Shown in pieces: positions 58,003 through 64,000 of a DNA stretch of 64,000 bases. Under the pieces are notes generated by a model that worked only from the letters and a program-made list of their open reading frames with translations, was not told the DNA's origin and did no database searches. Every line of letters starts with the position of its first letter. Positions within the stretch are counted from its first letter, which is position 1. Source of the stretch: Competibacter sp963695105 (GTDB lineage: Bacteria; Pseudomonadota; Gammaproteobacteria; Competibacterales; Competibacteraceae); the NCBI GenBank assembly GCA_963695105.1, contig CAVOGC010000016.1, forward strand, positions 1 to 64,000, given 5' to 3'. Both the position numbers and the translations under genes were made by a program.

Positions 58003-59490
58003 GTGTGGCTGATCAAACCAATCCAATACGGTCTGGCCGGATGGCTGCTGGCGGCGGCGCTGGCTGGATGTGCCGTTCAGCCCCCCTTGCCGCCGGCCGA
58101 TCCCGCCGCCGACCGCTGTCTGGCCTTGTACGCCGCGCTGGATACGGCGGTGGCCGAGTGGGGGACGACCCCTTCATCGCCGGCGCGGATTGCCGGGTTT
58201 CCTCATCTGCGGGTCGATCGGTTTCTGGCCGGCTATCGCGCCCAATCGTTGAGCCCGGCGGAAACCGCCGCTTGGCTGAATCGACTCGGCGGGTTGGACC
58301 GGGAAGCGCGGCGGGTCGAGTGGGATTCGTTGCCTGCGGAGCTGAAGGCGGATTTGAATCGCCGGTACGCGCCCGTCGAGGGGTTGCCCACCGCCCTGGA
58401 AGGCTGCGCCGGTCGGCTCCAGGCGCTGGATGCGGCCGACACCGGCCGGCTGGCGCTAATCCGGGCGCGGGCGCGGGTCCCCAGCGAGTATCGGACCGTG
58501 AACCAGGTGCTCGGCCTTTATCCGCTGACCCTGCTGCCGGTCGATTACGGCGTGTTCCACTATCAGGAAGCAACCCTCGCGACTTTTGCCCGGCCGCTGG
58601 CGGCGCTGCCGGTCCGGGGAGAACTTCGCCGTTACGGACCGCCGCCGGCCGCGCCGCCGTCTATTATCGATTTCGCCGCCATCCCCCGCGACGCGCTGGG
58701 GATTCCCGAGCCGAATACCGAACAGTTGGAAGCGCTGTTCGCGGGCCATGCGCCGATGTGGGAGATCGATACGGCCGGCGATGCCGACCGACCCGGCGCG
58801 CCGTACTGGCGGGCGGATGGGGCGCCGACGGTCGATCCCGCCGAGTCGGCGATTTACCGCTATGTTTCGTATGCCCGCTGGCGGGCTGAACCGCTGTTGC
58901 AGTTGAACTATCTGATCTGGTTCGCGGCTCGACCCAGGACCGGCGCGTTCGATCTTCTCGGCGGGCCGCTGGACGGGTTGTTGTGGCGGGTGACGTTGGA
59001 TCGCGCGGGCCGACCGCTGCTGTACGACAGCATTCACCCTTGCGGTTGCTATCACCAGCTTTTTCCCGGCCCGGCCTTGCGCTTGCGACCGGAAACAGCC
59101 CAGTGGGCCGAACCGCCGCTGGCGCCGCAAGCGGCTCCAGGTGTCGGCGCGGGCGAGCGCATCGTGCTCCGCCTGGCGTCCGATACGCATTATTTGCAAC
59201 GGGTTTACGCCGAGCGGCCGGGCGCGACGCTCGCCTTGGAGTGGCGGGATTACGCGGCGCTGTACGCCGTTCCGGTGGCGGGCGGCGGACGCCGCGGCCT
59301 GTTTGAGTCGGATGGGCTGGTGGCGGGCAGCGAGCGGGCCGAGCGCTGGTTGCTGTGGCCGATGGGTGTGCCGTCGCCGGGAGCGATGCGCGAGCGGGGT
59401 CGTCACGCCATCGCTTTCGTTGGCCGACGTCATTTCGACGATGCGGATTTACTGGACCGGTTGTTCGAGCCGGCGGAGGAGGAAGAGTGA
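58003..59490 (+). CDS. Lipoprotein of unknown function
   Basis: 495 residues from GTG 58003: a short signal with lipobox LAAALAGC, then a Pro/Ala linker. The mature part has conserved-looking blocks: EYRTVNQVLGLYPLTLLPV, YRYVSYARWRAEPLLQLNYLIWFA, WRVTLDRAGRPLLYDSIHPCGCYHQLF, and an acidic tail. The HPCGCYH segment could be a metal or redox site. No family is recognised. It overlaps the following DUF3047 gene by GTGA, so the two exported proteins are co-translated and probably work together. Confidence 0.75.
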   Translation: MWLIKPIQYGLAGWLLAAALAGCAVQPPLPPADPAADRCLALYAALDTAVAEWGTTPSSPARIAGFPHLRVDRFLAGYRAQSLSPAETAAWLNRLGGLDREARRVEWDSLPAELKADLNRRYAPVEGLPTALEGCAGRLQALDAADTGRLALIRARARVPSEYRTVNQVLGLYPLTLLPVDYGVFHYQEATLATFARPLAALPVRGELRRYGPPPAAPPSIIDFAAIPRDALGIPEPNTEQLEALFAGHAPMWEIDTAGDADRPGAPYWRADGAPTVDPAESAIYRYVSYARWRAEPLLQLNYLIWFAARPRTGAFDLLGGPLDGLLWRVTLDRAGRPLLYDSIHPCGCYHQLFPGPALRLRPETAQWAEPPLAPQAAPGVGAGERIVLRLASDTHYLQRVYAERPGATLALEWRDYAALYAVPVAGGGRRGLFESDGLVAGSERAERWLLWPMGVPSPGAMRERGRHAIAFVGRRHFDDADLLDRLFEPAEEEE

Positions 59491-60134
59491 GATTTAAGAT
59501 CGTGCTGGGCGCGGCGCTGCTGGCGCTGACCACCGAGGCGGGCGCGGCGGATGAAACGCTGTTGATTGGCCGGTTTTCCGCCGACGATTTAAGCGGATGG
59601 CAAACCAAATCCTTCCAGGGCGAAACCCGCTACACCTTTGACGGGAAAAGCGGCCAACGGGCGCTGTTCGCCGACAGCCGGGGGACGGCTTCGGGGTTAT
59701 ATCGGGAAATCCAGGTGGATTTGCGGCGCACGCCTTTTCTGAATTGGTCGTGGCGGGTGGATCGGGTGCTGGAGGGGGTGGACGAGCGCGGTAAGGCCGG
59801 TGACGATTATCCGGCGCGAGTGTACGTGGTGGTATCCGGCGGGGTGGCGTTCTGGAAGACGCGCTCGCTGGTGTATGTTTGGTCCAGCAGTCAGCCAGTG
59901 GGCGCAACCTGGAACAATGCCTATACCAGCAACGCCCGGGTGATGGCCTTGCGGTCGGGCACGCGGGACGCCGGCGGCTGGGTTAGCGAGAAGCGCGATA
60001 TCCGCGCCGATTTCAAGCAACTGTTCGGCGAGGAGATCGACGCCATCGACGCCGTGGCGCTGATGACCGACACCGATAACAGCGGTCAAAGCGCCACGGC
60101 CTGGTACGGGGATATTACCTTCACGGCCCGTTAA
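59487..60134 (+). CDS. DUF3047-family exported protein
   Basis: 215 residues: signal peptide MRFKIVLGAALLALTTEAGA, then GRFSADDLSGWQTKSFQGET, FLNWSWRVDRVL, DDYPARVYVVVSGG, VYVWSSSQPVGATW and AVALMTDTDNSGQSATAWYGDI, all DUF3047 signatures. Probably a beta-sandwich carbohydrate-binding-like periplasmic protein; function unknown. GTG start with GGAGGAGG just upstream, overlapping the lipoprotein stop. Confidence 0.9.
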   Translation: MRFKIVLGAALLALTTEAGAADETLLIGRFSADDLSGWQTKSFQGETRYTFDGKSGQRALFADSRGTASGLYREIQVDLRRTPFLNWSWRVDRVLEGVDERGKAGDDYPARVYVVVSGGVAFWKTRSLVYVWSSSQPVGATWNNAYTSNARVMALRSGTRDAGGWVSEKRDIRADFKQLFGEEIDAIDAVALMTDTDNSGQSATAWYGDITFTAR

Positions 60135-60309
60135 GGGCGGGTCGGAAATCGCGATCCCGGCTCGCTGTGGTTCCTTCACGTCGGATCACATCACCGGATT
60201 GCCCATGCTGTTTTGGTGGATCGACTGGTATGGAATAAACAATTTCAGCGGGTGGAATGAAGGTTTTACGGCAGGGGATGTTGCGTGGTCAGAGGGCAAT
60301 GCAGCGTTT

Positions 60310-60413
60310 GAGGTAACCGGAGCGGCGTAGCGTCCGCGACAACGCCCCGGTTCAGCGGCGGGCCGCGCAGCGGACTGTCCGCTGCAACCGGTGTTGTTAT
60401 GCGCCGTAGATCG
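60310..60413 (-). other. attC-like recombination site 4
   Basis: Read leftward, the site begins GCATAACAACACCGGTTGCA and ends CCGCTGAACCGGGGCGTTGT. The arms pair with one-base bulges, as in attC sites. It follows the nuclease-like gene that ends at 60423. It runs into a GTCGCGGACGC hairpin shared with the composite repeats. Confidence 0.5.
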
Positions 60414-60422
60414 CGCGCACAT

Positions 60423-61442
60423 TCATCTGACTCTGTATTCCCGAATTCGTGTGTACTCGACCAGCAGATGCATGGTCGATAGCGTGAAGACCTTGCCATC
60501 GGTCGCTTGTAGGAGCCGCCGCATGTCTTCGCGTCTGACCTTGAATCCACGCCCGGCTATGCAGGCGATCACGTCGTAGCTCTTGCCGCTCTCATCGCGC
60601 AAGGTCCGCAAGCGTTGCACGCGTGCAACCTTGTCGCGGGCCGTGCCGTCGTCCTCAGTGAGCTTGGCCTCGATCAGGGCAACCGGGTTGAACTCGTCCG
60701 GGATGATAAAGTCCGGGGCCTGATCGAAGCCGTTGATGCGTTCGGCGCGCTTGGTCTCGCGGAAGCTGACCTTCGCGGTGGTGAGAACATCCTTGATAGC
60801 GCCTTCGACCAGTTCGCCGACGAGTTCACTGACGGAATCGCGGTGGGACGCAAACGGGCGACCGAGGAAGCGCTCATAGAGAAGGACCGGGTACGGCACG
60901 CCGAGGTCGGCCACGGACTGAAGGCTCTTCAGGCCTTCACGGGTGTCCGCCTTGTCGAGCCGGTGAAGCACCGCTTCTACTTGGTCGGTCGCACCGGCCA
61001 GCAGCGTGCGCACGCCGGAGTCGATCATGGCGCGGATGCGCTTGTCGGTGAGCGAAGTTCCGAGCGGTTTGGGAGTTGTGGGGCGGAGGCGGATCGCACG
61101 GTCGATGGAGCGCGCCGCACCCTGATCTACGGTGATCCCCGTCATTTCGGTCGTGACGTAGGCCCACTCTGGCGGCGTGAAGCCGAGGATGGCTCGAAAG
61201 ACGATGAATGCGATCGGCAGCGCCGCGACAGCGGCCTCAACGGTCGCAGGCGAAACGCTGGTGAAGGCGTCGGTGGCGCGCTTGAGAACCTGGTAGCCCT
61301 GCTCGAACGTCGCGTAGTCGATGAAGCCATCGCCGCGCGGCATTTCGAGGAAACTGGATTTCAGCTCGGAGAAAACCTCATCGACAAGGGGCTCGAAGGC
61401 GAGCGCCGGATCGTTGTAATCAACTTCAAAACGCGACGGCAT
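60423..61442 (-). CDS. Putative PD-(D/E)XK restriction endonuclease
   Basis: 339 residues. The C-terminal third has a nuclease core: DQAPDFIIPDEFNPVALIEAKL (Asp, then Glu-x-Lys), and a following YDVIACIAGRGF strand. The helical N-terminal two-thirds is unknown and probably gives DNA recognition. It begins inside the 3' end of a DNA methylase gene, the classic coupled arrangement of a restriction-modification pair. Specificity not predictable. ATG 61442 with AAGGAA upstream. An attC-like site follows. Confidence 0.7.
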   Translation of the reverse strand: MPSRFEVDYNDPALAFEPLVDEVFSELKSSFLEMPRGDGFIDYATFEQGYQVLKRATDAFTSVSPATVEAAVAALPIAFIVFRAILGFTPPEWAYVTTEMTGITVDQGAARSIDRAIRLRPTTPKPLGTSLTDKRIRAMIDSGVRTLLAGATDQVEAVLHRLDKADTREGLKSLQSVADLGVPYPVLLYERFLGRPFASHRDSVSELVGELVEGAIKDVLTTAKVSFRETKRAERINGFDQAPDFIIPDEFNPVALIEAKLTEDDGTARDKVARVQRLRTLRDESGKSYDVIACIAGRGFKVRREDMRRLLQATDGKVFTLSTMHLLVEYTRIREYRVR

Positions 61443-62615
61443 CAAGTAGTTCCTTGGCTTCTTGTTGGGCGAAGAGACCGCTCTTGATAGCCGGTTGCTG
61501 GACGGGCGCGCCCTCAAGGCATGCCTTTACGTCGTCAATCGTGGCGATGGCATTCATCGCGGCGCGGATGATGGCGAGCTTCTTTTCGGTGGGCTGGCTG
61601 GCGGACCAGAGGTGGCGCAGGTTCCAGATTGCCATGCGGGTGATGTGCCCGGCTGGCGCGGGTTGAAGAGTTCGCGGAAGCGGTCGTAGCCCCAGCGGTG
61701 AAGCCGGTTGGTCTCATCCCCTTCCGGGATCTGATCGTCCGGCACGTACGAGGGACGCTTGCGCGACCAGAAGTTTTCCGCCGCTTGCGCGCGCGCTAGG
61801 TCGTCAGCGTCAGGCTTCTTGAACAAGCGGCCTGGCCGGTTCTTAAGATCGGGGTTGTAGTACTCGATAGCGAAGAGCCGGTGCGGGGGTGGTCCCTTCC
61901 CGTGCAATGGGGCATTGTTGATGTGGCCACAGTGCGGGCATGCACACTTGTTGCGCTTCACCGGCCCTTCTGTCGAGAGGGCTGCGCCGCAGGCGCAGGA
62001 ATCATGGTTGTCGGGGTCGACAACCTCGTTCAGGTCGCCGCAGGCGTGGCAGACAAGAACATAGGCCGTGTGCCGCGCGTCCTCGGCGAGAACATAGCCG
62101 GGAAACAGGTCGAAGCTCTTGGCGCAGGCCGTGCAGGTGCCGGTCTTGACCCAGAGGAAATACTTGACGTCGGCATCGGCGCGCCCGGTCACAGGGCAGC
62201 GGGTCTTGTAGAGGCTGCCGACCTCGCGCGCCAGGTACGTGAGTAGCTTGTCGGTGGTCTTCTCGTAGGTGGAAAGATCAATGGCGTCGATCTCTTCGCG
62301 CACGATCCAGGCAGCCATCGGGTTGATGTCCGTGCCGACAACATTGCACCCAAGGCGATTGGCTTCGAGGAGCGGCGTGCCGCCGCCCATGAAGGGGTCA
62401 GCCACGGTGACGCCCTCGAATCTGTTGGCGCGGTAGTAGGTCTGATCGACCGGCTGCGCGCCAAACTCCGAGAGGAGAAGACCACGGAAGAGCGTCCCCG
62501 GTCGTCGGGCAAACCACTTATGAACCGCGATGATCGGGCGGTAGTTCTGCTGAATCTGCTTCTCGCGCAGTGCCAGCTCGGCTATGAATGCGATATCAAA
62601 GTGACTTTCAATCAT
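61426..62615 (-). pseudogene. DNA methylase (DUF1156-like), frameshifted
   Basis: The uninterrupted frame runs to 61554 (353 residues): YRPIIAVHKWFARRPGTLF, SAM motif VADPFMGGGTPLLEANRLGC, then four CxxC-type zinc pairs (CTACAKSF, CHACGDL, CACGAAL, CPHCGH) and FRELFNPRQ. There a one-base loss (CC for CCC near 61664) would shift into a frame that continues GHITRMAIWNLRHLWSA and ends at 61426 inside the nuclease start, giving about 396 residues. No clear DPPY/NPPY motif is visible, so part of the catalytic domain may be deleted as well. Probably once the methylase of the adjacent nuclease. Confidence 0.7.
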
Positions 62616-62691
62616 CAGGCTATTCGTTCTCCACTGTCAGCCCTGCTTGCTGCACATATCGTGCTCCCGGAGCGACTCCGCTTGTAGGCAC

Positions 62692-62853
62692 ATAACGGGG
62701 TGGCGGATCTAAGCCGCGAGAGCGGAAAAGCCGAAGGCCTTGACGGCCGATGTCGGGCATTGATCCGCGGCGTTGTACGGCGCGACACCGCCGGGCGACC
62801 AGCGGCATTGGAATCCGCCGCCCCGTTTCGCGGACGCGAAGCGTCCGCAAAAC
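62692..62853 (-). repeat. Composite hairpin repeat, copy C (inverted)
   Basis: Reverse complement of the pattern at 29468 and 30184: GTCCGC/GCGGAC hairpin, CGGCGGATTCC, the CTTCGGCTTTTCC segment and ATCCGCCACCCCGTTATG. Both copies A and C are preceded by ATAATCACTTGTTT. Confidence 0.8.
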
Positions 62854-62957
62854 AAGTGATTATCTGGTTTCCGTATAACTTCCCAACGGTTGAGTTATAC
62901 AGCAGCACACTTTGAATAGAGGACAGGCTATCCAGTGCGGACTCTTCGATCCCGCTG

Positions 62958-63389
62958 TTACAGCTTGTGCGTCTCCGGCGCGCAGCCCCGCTCGCGGTAC
63001 TGACGGAACCGCTCGCGCGATTGCGCCAGCACGTCGGGATGCTGGTCGACCAGTTCCACCACCCGCTGGTAGCGCTCGAAGCCTTCGGGCAGGGAATCGG
63101 TCAGGTTGATCAGCACCTGAGCCTCCACCATCGCCGGCGTGGCCGCGCCGACCAGCACCGGCGAGCCTTCTTCCCCCACCAGCGGATAGCGTTCGTGCGG
63201 GACGAAGCTATCCTGCCGGAAAGTCCACAACAGATCGTCCAGCGCCGCCGCCCGCGCCTCGGACCCGGCGCAAAGGTAAACGGTATGGCCGAGACTGTAC
63301 GCCTTGTCCGCCAGCCGGCAGGCCAGCAGCGCCCGACCGTTTTCCTTGTGGTCGGGCAGCACGTAGAAATCAATGCGCGGCACGCCCAT
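62958..63389 (-). CDS. holC: DNA polymerase III chi subunit
   Basis: 143 residues with the HolC pattern: RIDFYVLPDHKENGRALLACRLADKAYSLGHTVYL, LDDLLWTFRQDSFVPHE, and NLTDSLPEGFERYQRVVELVDQ. It links the clamp loader to single-strand-binding protein at the replication fork. It overlaps the pepA 3' end by 20 bp, the common pepA-holC order. valS, which usually follows, is replaced by a repeat and the restriction-modification relic. Confidence 0.94.
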   Translation of the reverse strand: MGVPRIDFYVLPDHKENGRALLACRLADKAYSLGHTVYLCAGSEARAAALDDLLWTFRQDSFVPHERYPLVGEEGSPVLVGAATPAMVEAQVLINLTDSLPEGFERYQRVVELVDQHPDVLAQSRERFRQYRERGCAPETHKL

Positions 63390-64000
63390 CCTCCCGCTGC
63401 GCCTCGGCGGCCCGGTCCAGCAAATACTGGGTCAGCAGCGGCACCGGCCGCCCAGTCGCGCCCTTGGCCTTGCCGGTCTTCCAGGCGGTGCCGGCGATAT
63501 CCAGATGCGCCCAGTGGAATTTTTTGGCAAAACGGGACAGGAAGCAGGCCGCCATGATCGCGCCACCATCCCGGTTGCCGGCGATGTTGGCCATGTCGGC
63601 GAAATTGCTGTCCAGCCCCTCCTGATAGTCCTCCCACAACGGTAGTTCCCACACCCGGTCGGCGGCGGCATGGCCGGCGGCGGCGAGCGCGTGCGCCAGC
63701 GGTGGATGGTTGCTGAACAGGCCATGCGGGTGGCGGCCCAGCGCGACGATGCAGGCACCGGTCAGGGTGGCGATGTCGATCACCGCCGCCGGTTCGTCGC
63801 GTTCGGCGTAGGTCATGGCGTCGCAGAGGATCAACCGGCCCTCGGCGTCGGTGTTGAGAATTTCGACGGTTTGGCCGGACAGGCTGGTGACGATATCGCC
63901 CGGCCGGGTGGCTCGCCCGCCCGGCATGTTCTCCACCGCCGGAATCAGGCCGGTCACGTTGAGTGGCAGCTTCAATTCGGCGCAGGCCCGCAGCGTTCCC
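63370..64000 (-). CDS. pepA: Leucyl aminopeptidase (cytosol aminopeptidase PepA), C-terminal part
   Basis: The last 210 residues of M17 aminopeptidase; the 5' part lies beyond the right edge. The signature NTDAEGRLILCDAMTYAE with metal ligands is present, as are the earlier NMPGGRATRPGDI, the conserved loop AVIDIATLTGAC, GRHPHGLFSN and FHWAHLDIAGTAW. A hexameric two-metal aminopeptidase that in E. coli also acts as a DNA-bending cofactor for Xer recombination and carAB control. Overlaps holC. Confidence 0.95.
   Translation of the reverse strand, partial: GTLRACAELKLPLNVTGLIPAVENMPGGRATRPGDIVTSLSGQTVEILNTDAEGRLILCDAMTYAERDEPAAVIDIATLTGACIVALGRHPHGLFSNHPPLAHALAAAGHAAADRVWELPLWEDYQEGLDSNFADMANIAGNRDGGAIMAACFLSRFAKKFHWAHLDIAGTAWKTGKAKGATGRPVPLLTQYLLDRAAEAQREDGRAAH

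Noticed and set aside
62700..62915. Small frames inside the composite repeat
   Set aside because: The same frames appear in each repeat copy as a by-product of the hairpin sequence, without ribosome sites.

Overview
The window reads as chromosome of a GC-rich gammaproteobacterium. The support is apaH-folA, apaG, an RpoS-type sigma factor with surE, smrB-like and trmO genes, lon, and the pepA-holC pair. The overall flavour, with many IS elements and accessory genes, would fit a Competibacter-like wastewater lineage, but that is inference. No rRNA, tRNA or CRISPR array was seen.

Layout. 1-2.05 kb: end of a VirJ-like gene, apaH, folA. 2.1-13.4 kb: the most distinctive locus, a double-glycine peptide export system. 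It has a small precursor with an LSGG leader read leftward, behind a sigma-54-like promoter. Reading rightward are a NodT/TolC-like outer-membrane lipoprotein, a twin-FHA membrane protein, an HlyD adaptor, a PpiC/SurA-like foldase, an ABC exporter with two cyclic-nucleotide-binding-like domains plus a C39 peptidase, and a sigma-54 activator with GAFTGA. 13.6-18.1 kb: dodecin, a possible cyclic-di-GMP riboswitch ahead of a small cysteine-rich gene, a DUF1304 protein, ada, a crotonase and a Gly/His/Tyr repeat protein. 18.4-23.35 kb: two related insertion sequences with clean 5-bp target duplications bracket a large 2-oxoglutarate/Fe oxygenase. 23.4-28.9 kb: pentapeptide protein, lon, methyltransferase, apaG, transaldolase.

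29.4-33.3 kb: an accessory block resembling an integron cassette array without a visible integrase. It holds single short genes (kinase-like, NERD nuclease-like, cold-shock/excalibur fusion, truncated HicA), each followed by an attC-like imperfect palindrome. An IS630 element has split the NERD gene. 33.4-44.7 kb: ordinary chromosome (arfB, KAS III-like, a pterin-synthase-like/glycosyltransferase/methyltransferase operon, cupin, trmO, corA, Rieske protein, MBL hydrolase, rpoS, surE, smrB-like). 44.7-47.8 kb: relics of a LysE exporter, a MocR regulator and a tyrosine recombinase, then an IS110 element. 47.8-54.5 kb: a membrane-lipid remodelling cluster (two CFA-synthase-like enzymes, DUF1295, DUF2878, DUF1365, FAD oxidoreductase, NTF2-like) divergent from an SDR across an operator-like palindrome. 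55.4-57.7 kb: a second glycosyltransferase/PTPS/SDR operon. 58-60 kb: a lipoprotein/DUF3047 pair. 60.4-62.6 kb: a damaged restriction-modification-like pair. 62.9-64 kb: holC and the 3' part of pepA.

Many genes are broken by single-base length changes, usually in homopolymer runs (HlyD adaptor twice, foldase, transaldolase, one transposase, MocR relic, DNA methylase). Read error in the source assembly is the simplest explanation. I have given the corrected reading where it is clear.
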